Origin: Flavobacterium pectinovorum
Lineage (GTDB): Bacteria > Bacteroidota > Bacteroidia > Flavobacteriales > Flavobacteriaceae
Length of the DNA stretch: 64,000 bases
Direction: 5' to 3'
Assembly: GCF_006438875.1 (NCBI RefSeq)
Contig: NZ_RCZH01000003.1
Location: 248,937 to 312,936 of the forward strand
Each line of letters begins with the position of its first letter. Position 1 is the first letter of the stretch. Shown piece after piece: positions 18,512 to 27,941 of this stretch. Position numbers and translations under genes: made by a program. The notes below the pieces were generated by a model. It was not told where the DNA came from and did no database searches. It saw only the letters and a list, made by a program, of their open reading frames with translations.

Positions 18512-21500
18512 TTATAATTTCACTTTAGCTCCAAAAATGAAAGCTGACGATTGTGGATAAGTACCTTTATCAATGAGTGAAGTCGATTCAGGATCCAAAC
18601 CTGTATAACTTGTTATGGTAAATAAATTTTGTCCTGATACATACAAACGCAAACTATTAAGTCCCGGAATTGATTTTGAAAAAGTATATCCTATTTCGAT
18701 ATTTTTTAATCTTAAGTAAGAAGCATCTTCAACAAATACACTCGAAACTCTGCTTCCGCCATTATCATTAAAAGTCAACCTTGGAGTAGTATTACTTGTT
18801 CCTTCTCCGTTCCAGCTATTTAAGACAGCCGTTGTCGAATTGAATGGACGGCTATCGTAATTCAAAATTTGTTTAGAGTCATTGTAGCGATCAACTCCGC
18901 CAACACCTTGTAGTAAAAATGAAAGATCAAAGTTTTTATAATCGGCATTAAAATTAAAGCCATAGGTTATTTTAGGAATAGAACTTCCAATAAAAGTTCT
19001 GTCATCGGCATTTATCTGTCCGTCGTTATTAAGATCTTTAAATTTAATATCACCCGGTTGCGTACCATTAGAAGCAGTAAATAAATGAGAACTTACCTCA
19101 CTTGCATTTTGATAAATTCCGTCAAACTGATAACCATAATAAGAGCTTATAGGTTGACCAACAACCGTTTTGGTATGAGTCGCATCGTCGGTAATATTGT
19201 TAACGTTTTGTTGCAGCCTGTCTACATTATTTTTTAATGTAGCGACATTAGCATTGATTCCGTATTTGAATTCATGATCGTTGTTCTGAAAATTTAATCC
19301 AAATTCAAATCCTTTATTGCTTACAGATGCAGAGTTTACACTGGTTGGCAAAAAATCACCTACCGTTCCCGGAGGAACCACATCGAGTAAAATATTGTCT
19401 GTTATTTTTGAGAAATAATCTACCGTAAAGGCAAGCTTATTTTTCAAAATACCTAAATCAAGTCCTACGTTTGTCTGAGTTGTAGTTTCCCATTTTACAT
19501 CAGGATTTCCAATACGAATAAGTTTAGGATTTGTTCCTAATGAGTACAAGTTATACCATTGATGGTCTTTTATTTCCTGATTTCCTGATTGTCCCCAGCT
19601 TGTTCTTAATTTTAAGTTAGAAATCCAATCGACTTTTGACATGAATTTTTCTTTAGAAATTACCCAACCTGCCGCAATAGAGGGAAAGTATCCCCATTTA
19701 TTATTGGGACCAAATCGTGATGAAGCATCCGCTCTTATGGTTGCTGTAGCAAAATATTTATTATTGTATCCGTAATTTCCTGAGGCAAAATAAGAAAGTA
19801 AAGACCAACTGCTTGCTTTTCCTGAATTCCACAAGCCCAACGTACTATTTCCATAATCTAAATATTGAAATTCGGGAGAACTGTTTTCATAGTTATTTCG
19901 ACTTCCGCCAATTGCAGATTGTTTATTATTGATACTTTCTATACCTAATAAAAAAGATACATTATGAGCTTCATGAAAGGTTTTAGTATAATTCAGCGTA
20001 TTGGTAAAAGTAAAAGTCATGTCCTGACCTCTATCTTCATTCAAACTATTAGGACGGTTTTGTCTTCCCATTCCGTAATATTGATAGCTGGTATCAGCAA
20101 TATTATTATCGCCATAATTTTCGCCAAAACTTTTGTTATGAGAAAAAATAACGTCTACTCCTAAACTACTTTTGAACTTTAATGACTTGTCTCCTAAAAA
20201 GGCAAATTCGGCATAAACATTACCAAATGTTCTAAATTGTTCTCTTACATCATTTGTAAAATGAACCATAGCAATAGGGTTGGAGGTATATTCATAGTTT
20301 TTACTCCAACCGTCATTGGGACCTGTATAGAAAGGCAAATCTGTATAAGGATCATTTGCAGAATAAGTTGGATCGTTTACATCTTTATAAACACTTATGA
20401 CCGGTGAGCGCAATAAAGCATGGCGAATAATACCGGGTGAATCTCCGCTGGACGATAATTTATCTTGTCTCGTAAAACCAATTTGCATATTGGTACCAAC
20501 TTTAAATCTGTCAGTAATATTTGCGTTGACATTTGTTCTAAAATTATAACGCTTGTATTGGTCATTATCCTCGACTACAATTCCATCAATTCCGTAGTAA
20601 CCGCCGGAGATTAAATACTGCAGGTTTTCAGTAGCTCCGCTTGCCGAAATCTGTAAATTTTTAGATAGTCCTGTTGTAAATAATTGATCTTGCCAATTTG
20701 TATCGGCCAGATCTGTTCTGGTTCTTCTGTCAAATGCGTATGGACTTTCTGCATTGGCGGCATTTCCTTTAGTGTTATGCCAAGCTTGGTCTTTAACGCT
20801 TAAATATTGACTGGAATTTAGCATTTTAGGTAAATTGGTAGCATAATGAATCCCTGAAAAAAGTTCAACGTCAAAACTGGTCATTCCTTTTATACCATTC
20901 TTTGTTGTAATGATAACAACTCCACCGGCAGCTCTAGATCCGTAAATTGCGGTCGCTGATGCATCTTTTAGAACTGTCATCGATTTAATATCTGATTGAT
21001 TCAAAAAAGAAATATCGCGGGTTGCAACTCCATCAATAACATAGAGAGCGTCGTTATTTCCCAATGTGCCTTCTCCACGAATCCTGACTTTTATACCATC
21101 ACCTGGAGCACCGGTATTGGCCGAAACAACAACTCCGGCTACCTGACCCTGCAATGCCTGTGCAACATCTGCCACTCGGGTTTTAGAAAGTTCATTCATG
21201 TCAACTGTAGTGACTGCACCATTTATAGCGCCCTTTTTTTGACTGCTATAACCCACAATAATAACTTCGTTTAGCTTTTGTGAATCTTCGGTTAAAAAGG
21301 CATCTATTACCTTATTCCCATTAACTGGAATTTCCTGGGTTTGATATCCAATATAACTAAATACCAAGATGGCATTAGTACTCACATTGCTTATAGAATA
21401 GTTTCCATCAAAATCTGTGATAGCATAGTTGGTAGTTCCTTTTACAGTAATGTTGACCTGTGGTATTGGTCCGCCTTTGTCTGAAACGACACCTTTTACG

Positions 21501-21571
21501 GTTTGGGCATGCATAATACTCCCTGATAAAATTATTCCCAATAAGAATAATTTATAAATATAGTTTTTCAT
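18512..21571 (-). CDS. SusC/RagA-family TonB-dependent outer-membrane transporter
   Basis: The 1019-aa product has a signal peptide (1-22, ending in HAQ), a carboxypeptidase-regulatory-like domain (~23-100, GVVSDKGGPIPQVNITVKG), a plug domain (~110-235, ending with the SusC mark ASATAIYGSRAAGGVVIITTK) and a C-terminal barrel of about 780 residues ending in FGAKVKL. With SusD it imports oligosaccharides using TonB energy. There is no N-terminal sigma/anti-sigma STN domain, so control is expected from the neighbouring hybrid regulator rather than an ECF sigma factor. The gene lies 203 bp from the regulator gene, with the operator candidate between them. Confidence 0.95.
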   Translation of the reverse strand: MKNYIYKLFLLGIILSGSIMHAQTVKGVVSDKGGPIPQVNITVKGTTNYAITDFDGNYSISNVSTNAILVFSYIGYQTQEIPVNGNKVIDAFLTEDSQKLNEVIIVGYSSQKKGAINGAVTTVDMNELSKTRVADVAQALQGQVAGVVVSANTGAPGDGIKVRIRGEGTLGNNDALYVIDGVATRDISFLNQSDIKSMTVLKDASATAIYGSRAAGGVVIITTKNGIKGMTSFDVELFSGIHYATNLPKMLNSSQYLSVKDQAWHNTKGNAANAESPYAFDRRTRTDLADTNWQDQLFTTGLSKNLQISASGATENLQYLISGGYYGIDGIVVEDNDQYKRYNFRTNVNANITDRFKVGTNMQIGFTRQDKLSSSGDSPGIIRHALLRSPVISVYKDVNDPTYSANDPYTDLPFYTGPNDGWSKNYEYTSNPIAMVHFTNDVREQFRTFGNVYAEFAFLGDKSLKFKSSLGVDVIFSHNKSFGENYGDNNIADTSYQYYGMGRQNRPNSLNEDRGQDMTFTFTNTLNYTKTFHEAHNVSFLLGIESINNKQSAIGGSRNNYENSSPEFQYLDYGNSTLGLWNSGKASSWSLLSYFASGNYGYNNKYFATATIRADASSRFGPNNKWGYFPSIAAGWVISKEKFMSKVDWISNLKLRTSWGQSGNQEIKDHQWYNLYSLGTNPKLIRIGNPDVKWETTTQTNVGLDLGILKNKLAFTVDYFSKITDNILLDVVPPGTVGDFLPTSVNSASVSNKGFEFGLNFQNNDHEFKYGINANVATLKNNVDRLQQNVNNITDDATHTKTVVGQPISSYYGYQFDGIYQNASEVSSHLFTASNGTQPGDIKFKDLNNDGQINADDRTFIGSSIPKITYGFNFNADYKNFDLSFLLQGVGGVDRYNDSKQILNYDSRPFNSTTAVLNSWNGEGTSNTTPRLTFNDNGGSRVSSVFVEDASYLRLKNIEIGYTFSKSIPGLNSLRLYVSGQNLFTITSYTGLDPESTSLIDKGTYPQSSAFIFGAKVKL

Positions 21572-21705
21572 AAAGTGGTATGGGTTAAATTAATAGTTAG
21601 CTTGATTTTTTTCATGGTTTTTTTTAAGGTTAGATTAGTTTTAGAATTTACGATAACGTTTGAATTAATTATCGTTTATAAAATTAGCTTGCGCATACAC
21701 GAAAC

Positions 21706-21736
21706 AGTGTACACTATTTCTTCAAAAGTGTACACT
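21706..21736. promoter_or_regulatory. Twin palindrome operator candidate upstream of susC
   Basis: Two identical perfect 10-bp palindromes AGTGTACACT lie at 21706-21715 and 21727-21736. Their spacing is 21 bp, two turns of DNA, so they face the same side. The flanks extend the symmetry (ACAGTGTACACT ... AGTGTACACTGT). The site is 135-165 bp upstream of the susC ATG and directly follows the 3' end of the hybrid regulator gene, whose AraC-type domain is the obvious candidate to bind it. Confidence 0.6.
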
Positions 21737-21774
21737 GTTGTTTTGTTTACTGGTAATCAGTGTTTTGTAATTAT

Positions 21775-24700
21775 TTAGCTCTTTGATTTGTATTTGAGCT
21801 GGTAATTTTTGGGAGTCAGATCGTATAGTTTTTTAAACTCACGATAAAAGTAGGAGCGGTTATTAAAGCCGGATTGATAACAGACTTCGGATACTGTTAG
21901 TTTATTTTTGCGTAATAATTCTGCTGCATATTTTAATCGAATGGTTCGGATTAAATCACCCGGTGTAAAACCAAAAAGCTGTTTGGTTTTACGATACAAT
22001 TGTGAGTTGCTGATTCCCAATTCTTTTTCAATAAATAAACTTTGGAGGTTTTCATTATCGATATTATGGCGAATAAGTTCTATTACTTTTTTTATAAAGT
22101 CTTTTTCATCATTGTTAATCGGAAGATCTGATAGGTTTTCAACCAAAGTATCCTGCTTAAAGTGTTTTGAGATCAATTCTTTCTCTTCGAGAAGTTTTTG
22201 TATTCTTATTAATAAATGATCCGGATAAAATGGTTTTGGAATATAAGAATTGGCGCCGCTTTCTATTCCTTCAATTCGATGTAAAACCGAATCTTTTGCG
22301 GTAAGCATTATAAATGGAATATGACAGGTTTTAATATCCGTTTTAATCTTTTTGCAAAGCTCGACTCCATCCATATAGGGCATCATTACATCACTAATAA
22401 TGATGTCAGGGATTTCATTTTCAATGATTTCTAAAGCTTCCAAACCATTATATGTTACAATAAGTTTGTATTTTTCGCTTAATAATTCCTCAAGGAGCCT
22501 ATGAATATCTTTTTCATCCTCGACTATTAAAATTACTTTACGATTATCAGCAAGTTCATTTAGCGATACAATTTTATGTGGAATATCTTCAAATTTAATT
22601 GGGTTTTCTTCCAGGATATTCTTTAAATGATGTGAAATTAAAATAGGACTTATTGCCTTATCTAATTCCTTTTCGTTAAAAGCCTCTTTATTACAAGGCA
22701 GCAGTATAGTAAATGTTGTGGTTTTATTTAAAGTGCTTGCAACCTGTATTTCGCCTTTTAATACCGTAACTAATTTCTTTACATAGGCAAGACCAATACC
22801 CGTTCTAAACATATTATTATCAGTTTCTTTTTCTTTGCTGATATCTGCCAGAAAAAATTGAGTAAACAAAGAATCCAATTCTTCTTTTGGAATCCCTTTT
22901 CCGGTATTTGTGATCGCTATATTTAATTTTGGAGCATCATTGTCCTCAATATAAAATTTAAGGTCAATTTTTCCGTTTACAGGAGTATATTTGAAAGCAT
23001 TAGACATTAGGTTGAATACTATTTTTTCAATTTTATCTTTGTCGAACCATCCAACCAGAGCAGGAGGAATGTTGAGATTATATTCTATGTTTTTTTCTAA
23101 AGCCCATTCATCAAATAATTCAGCAATTTGCTCTACTAAATTGACCAAATCAAATTTTTTCACTGTTACTTCCAGATAATCGTATTCAGCTTTTCTAAAT
23201 TCGAGTAATTGTTGTGTTAAGAACAACAATCTTGAAGAATTTCGCTGGATCATTTGTATAAACTTCTGATTTCTTTCGTTGAGGTTTGTAGCTTCAGAAA
23301 GTTTTTGAATAGGACCTACAATCAGCGTAAGCGGAGTTTGAAACTCATGGGCAATATCGGTAAAAAAGGTCAATCTGTTTTCATGAAGCTCTTTTTCTCT
23401 TTGTCTGAAAAGAATATTTTGAGTCAAAGATTGTCGTTTCTTATAGTAACTAAGTACGAATAATACAAATGCCAAAAACAGTAAAGAATAGATTATAAGT
23501 GCAAGATTTGATTGCCAGAAAACAGGTTTAACACAAATATCGATGGCATGAACCGGTTTACTCCAGACTCCGTCACTATTGGACCATTTAATCCATAAAG
23601 AATAGTTTCCTTTAGGAACATTCGTAAAAGAAATAATTCGTCGGTTATTGATGGTATTCCAGCCTTTATCAAAATTCATTAATTGATACGCATATTGACA
23701 TTTTTCGGTATTGATATAAGTCAAAGCAGTCAGCTCAATATCAAAAAAATTCTGATTATGATTTAAAACAATAGAAGGATAGGTATTTGAATCCGGTGTT
23801 ATTACCAAACCCTGATAATAAGGAATTGGCTGGTTTTGACCGCTAATTTCATCAATAAAAAGATCAGGAATAATAGTAGATTCTTTTATTTTTTGAGGTA
23901 AGAAATAATTAAACCCTTTTATTCCTCCCATAAAAATAAATTCAGAATTCAGGTCTTGGTAAAATGCTCCATCTGCAAATTCATTATTCTGGAGACCTTC
24001 ATTTCGGGTATAATTGGTGAATTTTAATTCCTTACTATTGAAGTTCGATAAACCAAAATTTGTACTCAGCCACAGATTATTTTTCTTGTCAGAAACAATT
24101 CCATGAATCGTATTATTAGGCAATCCATCTTTAACTGTAAAGTTTTTAAATACAGCCTTTCCATCTTTTTTGATAGATTCCAGTAGGTTTAAACCAAAAC
24201 TAGTACCAATCCAAAGTTGGTTTTTAGCATCCGTTATCAAACATAAAATGTCATTATTTGATAAACTTTCAGGATCATTTTCGATATTTTTATAAGAAAT
24301 AAAATGCTCTGTTTTTTTATCAAATAAATTCAATCCTCCTAATCGTGTTCCAATCCATAATTGATTTTTATTTTTTGGAATTATCGAAAAAATGATATTA
24401 CTGCTCAATGCGTTTTTTTTACTGCTTCCGGCGAGATAATTTTTGAACTCCGAGATTATTAATTTTTCGCCCAGACGTTCAATCTTACAGCGAATCATTC
24501 CATATCCATTTGTTCCAATCCAAATAAATCCATCCGCATCCTGACTTATAGAATACACAGATTTGAAATAGGAACAATTTTCAGTTCCAATAATTTCTTT
24601 CCAGGAAATTAATTTTGATTTTTTTGAGTCAAAAACCGTAATTCCATCCCCGTCTGTACCAATAAAAAGAAGATTATTGTAACCTTTGCATAATGAAAAA

Positions 24701-25992
24701 ACAGCATTATTAAGCACACTATTGCTGGCGTTGTAATTTCTATATTCTAAAGGTTTTTCCGGATTGAGATAAAAATTAGAGGAAAACTTAAACAGACCTT
24801 TTCCTTTTGTGCCAACCCAAAAAGAGTTTTCGTCTCCTTCTAAAAATGTGCGAACAATTGCACCGTCAAATTCTGGAACTTCTAATTTAGAAATTAGATT
24901 AAAAGGCTTTTTTAGCGGACTTATTTTAAAAATTCCATCACCGTCAGTTCCAGTCCACAAAATATTTTCAGTTCCACGTATTAATACAGTAGGTTTATGA
25001 GTATTTAATTGTTTTAACCAATCATAGTTTAAAAAACCACCATTTTGATCAATAATAAAATATCCTGATTTGTCTAAAGCGATTACGCCTTCAGAAGTTT
25101 TGCCGATAAACTTTTCAATATTTTTTTCAGAAGAACCTAAGAATGTATTGTTTTCCAAAGAATAGTAATTACTGTTTCCGTTTGAGGATATCGTAACTAT
25201 TTTTTGTTTTGAAATTTCTTCGAAGGATTCTATTTTTTTTGAGATCAATTTTATTTTTGAAATTCTTTTTTCTCCATTTTGAGCGTTTACAATAGCTAAT
25301 GAATAAAGATCATTGTTTTCAAATAAAACCAATAATTCACCTGTTGCTGTGAATTGCATTTTTTTTACAGCGCTCTTCGGGATATTTGCTGCTTTTATTA
25401 ATTGAAATTTAGCACCGTCAAAGTAGCCAATTCCCCAGTCTTTTACAGCACAAAATACTTTTTTAGAAGTGTCAAGAGCCATGTTGAACTCAGATTCAGA
25501 TAATGGGGGGATATTTTTTCTCGAAAAGAAATAACGCTGAAAAGTACCATTCTTTTTATTGTACTGATTTAATCCGTGAAGTGTCAGAACCCAAATTTTT
25601 CCGGTATTATCTTCTTCTATTTTGAGAATGACCTGATTACTTAAGCTATTTTCATTATTAAGTTCAGGTCTGAAAATTTTAAAATTGCTTCCATCAAAAC
25701 GATTCAAACCATCCCATGTTCCAACCCAAAGCAGATTTTCAGAATCCTGAAAAATAGTATTGACAGAGCTATTAGACAGACCTTTTGTGTTATCTAATTG
25801 CTCGTATGAATATTCTGCTTTAGTTGTTGTTAAGCCGTCTGAAAACGCTTTAGGATTTTGAAGATTTTTGGATGCGGCCGTATTTCCGGATAATTGATTT
25901 GAAGGATCGTTATTAACAGCAATAGCTTTCTCTTTGTCACATGACAAGAGCACCATAACAGCGAAACAGATTGTAACAATTTTAATTTTCAA
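21775..25992 (-). CDS. Hybrid two-component system regulator (HTCS) of the PUL
   Basis: The 1405-aa protein joins sensor, kinase, receiver and DNA-binding parts in one chain. In order: a signal/lipobox-like start (LLSC, Cys18), a linker, two seven-bladed propellers made of Reg_prop repeats (LWVGTWDGLNRFDG and similar, ~60-720), a Y_Y_Y domain (~735-815), one membrane helix (~828-850), HisKA with H882 in AHEFQTPL, an ATPase domain (NLMSNAFKYTP), a receiver with phospho-Asp near residue 1200 (SDVMMPYMDG) and an AraC-type helix-turn-helix at the end. Such regulators sense a periplasmic oligosaccharide and activate the adjacent susC operon. The regulator gene lies directly upstream of susC on the same strand. 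Confidence 0.95.
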   Translation of the reverse strand: MKIKIVTICFAVMVLLSCDKEKAIAVNNDPSNQLSGNTAASKNLQNPKAFSDGLTTTKAEYSYEQLDNTKGLSNSSVNTIFQDSENLLWVGTWDGLNRFDGSNFKIFRPELNNENSLSNQVILKIEEDNTGKIWVLTLHGLNQYNKKNGTFQRYFFSRKNIPPLSESEFNMALDTSKKVFCAVKDWGIGYFDGAKFQLIKAANIPKSAVKKMQFTATGELLVLFENNDLYSLAIVNAQNGEKRISKIKLISKKIESFEEISKQKIVTISSNGNSNYYSLENNTFLGSSEKNIEKFIGKTSEGVIALDKSGYFIIDQNGGFLNYDWLKQLNTHKPTVLIRGTENILWTGTDGDGIFKISPLKKPFNLISKLEVPEFDGAIVRTFLEGDENSFWVGTKGKGLFKFSSNFYLNPEKPLEYRNYNASNSVLNNAVFSLCKGYNNLLFIGTDGDGITVFDSKKSKLISWKEIIGTENCSYFKSVYSISQDADGFIWIGTNGYGMIRCKIERLGEKLIISEFKNYLAGSSKKNALSSNIIFSIIPKNKNQLWIGTRLGGLNLFDKKTEHFISYKNIENDPESLSNNDILCLITDAKNQLWIGTSFGLNLLESIKKDGKAVFKNFTVKDGLPNNTIHGIVSDKKNNLWLSTNFGLSNFNSKELKFTNYTRNEGLQNNEFADGAFYQDLNSEFIFMGGIKGFNYFLPQKIKESTIIPDLFIDEISGQNQPIPYYQGLVITPDSNTYPSIVLNHNQNFFDIELTALTYINTEKCQYAYQLMNFDKGWNTINNRRIISFTNVPKGNYSLWIKWSNSDGVWSKPVHAIDICVKPVFWQSNLALIIYSLLFLAFVLFVLSYYKKRQSLTQNILFRQREKELHENRLTFFTDIAHEFQTPLTLIVGPIQKLSEATNLNERNQKFIQMIQRNSSRLLFLTQQLLEFRKAEYDYLEVTVKKFDLVNLVEQIAELFDEWALEKNIEYNLNIPPALVGWFDKDKIEKIVFNLMSNAFKYTPVNGKIDLKFYIEDNDAPKLNIAITNTGKGIPKEELDSLFTQFFLADISKEKETDNNMFRTGIGLAYVKKLVTVLKGEIQVASTLNKTTTFTILLPCNKEAFNEKELDKAISPILISHHLKNILEENPIKFEDIPHKIVSLNELADNRKVILIVEDEKDIHRLLEELLSEKYKLIVTYNGLEALEIIENEIPDIIISDVMMPYMDGVELCKKIKTDIKTCHIPFIMLTAKDSVLHRIEGIESGANSYIPKPFYPDHLLIRIQKLLEEKELISKHFKQDTLVENLSDLPINNDEKDFIKKVIELIRHNIDNENLQSLFIEKELGISNSQLYRKTKQLFGFTPGDLIRTIRLKYAAELLRKNKLTVSEVCYQSGFNNRSYFYREFKKLYDLTPKNYQLKYKSKS

Positions 25993-26192
25993 AAGATTTT
26001 GTTATAGCGTTTTCCAGGCAGCAAGTAATCCTTGTATTCTTTGATATTATTAATATAGGAGGTAAAGTATTAAAATTAAAGTGCTGTTATACTGTCGCTA
26101 AAGTATGATGGACTAAAATGATGATATATGATTTTTGTCATATTTAATTTACTATATTAATAAAAGAACTGCTTAATAAAACGTAATATAAC

Positions 26193-26227
26193 AAAAAAAG
26201 CTGATACTTAATTGTATCAGCTTTTTT
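26193..26227 (-). terminator. Terminator after the superoxide dismutase gene
   Basis: AAAAAAGCTGATAC and GTATCAGCTTTTTT pair around TTAATT. The hairpin starts 2 bp after the stop codon at 26230 and is followed by T (or A) runs on both sides, so it could work in both directions. Confidence 0.85.
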
Positions 26228-26229
26228 GT

Positions 26230-27009
26230 TTATACTTTTTTGACTTTCTTTAAAGCCTCAATATAGTTTTCGTTTACTTTTTCCCAATTTATATGTTGAT
26301 AAAAAGCGTCAATGTAACTTCCTTTTCTGTTTTGATAATCCAGATAGTATGCATGTTCCCATAAATCGATTCCTAAAATTGGCGTTCCCGGAATCAGGGC
26401 ATTTTTCATTAATGGATTATCCTGATTGTCAGTTGTAGTTACTTGTAGTTTTCCATATCGGTCAACAACTAACCAAACCCAGCCAGAACCAAATTGCTTT
26501 GTTGCCTGACCTTTAAACTGGTTGGTAAGATTACTAAAAGAACCAAATTCTTTATTAATAGAACCTGCCAAAGTATCTTTCGGAGTGATTTCTTTAGGAG
26601 TCAAAAGATTAAAATACATCGTATGATTATAATATCCACCAGCATTTTGACGAAGTTTTGCATTGTTGAGATCTAATTTTTTTAAGATATCTTCAATTGA
26701 CATATTTTCAAATTCAGTATTTAATATCTCTTTATTCAGAGTGTTCGTATACGTTAAATAGTGTTTCGAATAATGCGTTTCCATAGTAAGCGTTCTTATT
26801 GCCGGCGCTAATCCATCATAAGAAAAGGAAAGTTTTGTTAACTCAAAAGATCCTGGATCTGCTTTTACGTCATTTGGAGATCCAATTGTAATCTTTTCTT
26901 CTTTTGTTGGCAAAGGAACTTCTACAACTTCAGTTAGCTTATTATCATTACAAGAAAATAATAGTAAAAATGAAGCTAAAATGACAAAACGAGTAATGTT
27001 TTTCTCCAT
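26230..27009 (-). CDS. Fe/Mn superoxide dismutase with a lipoprotein signal
   Basis: The 259-aa enzyme converts superoxide to oxygen and peroxide. Metal ligands are H79 (THYSKH), H129 (YNHTMYF), D215 and H219 (IDLWEHAYYLDY), the standard H-H-D-H set. The extra ~55 residues at the start form a lipoprotein signal with Cys20 (LLLFSC) and an acidic linker, so it should be anchored in the periplasm or outer membrane rather than cytosolic. It is the last gene of the LUD-cdsA-psd-ACBP run, 8 bp after the ACBP gene, with a strong terminator behind it. The metal (Fe or Mn) cannot be told with confidence. Confidence 0.92.
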   Translation of the reverse strand: MEKNITRFVILASFLLLFSCNDNKLTEVVEVPLPTKEEKITIGSPNDVKADPGSFELTKLSFSYDGLAPAIRTLTMETHYSKHYLTYTNTLNKEILNTEFENMSIEDILKKLDLNNAKLRQNAGGYYNHTMYFNLLTPKEITPKDTLAGSINKEFGSFSNLTNQFKGQATKQFGSGWVWLVVDRYGKLQVTTTDNQDNPLMKNALIPGTPILGIDLWEHAYYLDYQNRKGSYIDAFYQHINWEKVNENYIEALKKVKKV

Positions 27010-27017
27010 AATGTTAG

Positions 27018-27287
27018 TTATTTTGATGTTATTGAATTAATGATTTCTATATAGCATTCTTTAGCTTCATCAATTGATATATGGCTTATTTGCATCCATG
27101 CATTTGTTTTGAAAGCATCACGTAAATCAAAATTCTCAGATTGATTGTACACAGCTGTTCCAAACGTTGCCTGTTTGTAATACGCATAAAGCCTTAGCTG
27201 CACATCTTGTGGCAATGAGGCTTGAGTCATTTTCAAAGCAGTATCTACGGCCTCTAAAAAACGAGTATCTAAATCTTTTTCGGTCAT
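27018..27287 (-). CDS. Acyl-CoA-binding protein
   Basis: This 89-aa protein matches the four-helix acyl-CoA-binding fold that carries long-chain acyl-CoA esters in the cytoplasm. The family motif YYKQAT is at residues 36-41 and the later KTNAWMQISHISIDEAKECYIEII (~58-82) fits helices 3 and 4. It starts directly after the psd stop (0 bp gap) and is followed by the SOD gene, so it belongs to a phospholipid operon, where buffering acyl-CoA makes sense. Bacterial members are uncommon outside a few phyla, including Bacteroidota. Confidence 0.9.
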   Translation of the reverse strand: MTEKDLDTRFLEAVDTALKMTQASLPQDVQLRLYAYYKQATFGTAVYNQSENFDLRDAFKTNAWMQISHISIDEAKECYIEIINSITSK

Positions 27288-27941
27288 TTAAGCTTTTGTA
27301 GCAATAATGGTTTTTCCTCCAATTGCTTTTTGGTTTAATACTACATTAATTGGAGTACCTAAAGGTAAAAATAAATCTACTCTTGAACCAAATTTTATGA
27401 AGCCGGCATCAGTTCCCTGAACAACCTGCATTCCTTCTTCTGCATAATTTACAATTCGGCGTGCCAGCGCACCAGCAATTTGTCTGTATAAAATCTGACC
27501 GAAAGTTTCGTTTTCGATTACAACAGTTGTTCTTTCATTTTCCTCGCTTGCTTTTGGATGCCATGCAACTAAAAACTTACCAGGGTGGTATTTGCTGAAT
27601 TTTATAATCCCGTCCATTGCATAACGAGTAACGTGTACGTTTATTGGAGACATAAAAATAGAAACCTGTAAACGTTTGTCTTTAAAATATTCACCTTCAT
27701 ATACTTCTTCTATAACTACAACTTTTCCGTCAACCGGAGCAAGAATATGATCGATGTTTCTAATGGCGATTCTTTTAGGGTTTCTAAAGAATTGTAAAAT
27801 TATGATAAGAACTACTAAGCCGGCAAATTGCACAAGCATTCTTAGCCAGGTAATATCAATAAACTTGTCAGCAATTAAAAGTACAGCTACTGCAAAAACA
27901 GTACCTAATAAAATGGATGGGGCTCCTTCTTTATGAAACAT
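27288..27941 (-). CDS. psd: Phosphatidylserine decarboxylase (short proenzyme type)
   Basis: The 217-aa proenzyme turns phosphatidylserine into phosphatidylethanolamine. Self-cleavage should occur between G185 and S186 in KFGSRVDLFLP, making the pyruvoyl group on S186; this is the short type with GS in place of LGST. Two hydrophobic helices at the start (~10-50) anchor it in the inner membrane, and the conserved MSPINVHVTRYAMDG lies at 97-111. The start overlaps the end of cdsA by 11 bp, which points to coupled translation of two steps of one pathway. Confidence 0.93.
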   Translation of the reverse strand: MFHKEGAPSILLGTVFAVAVLLIADKFIDITWLRMLVQFAGLVVLIIILQFFRNPKRIAIRNIDHILAPVDGKVVVIEEVYEGEYFKDKRLQVSIFMSPINVHVTRYAMDGIIKFSKYHPGKFLVAWHPKASEENERTTVVIENETFGQILYRQIAGALARRIVNYAEEGMQVVQGTDAGFIKFGSRVDLFLPLGTPINVVLNQKAIGGKTIIATKA

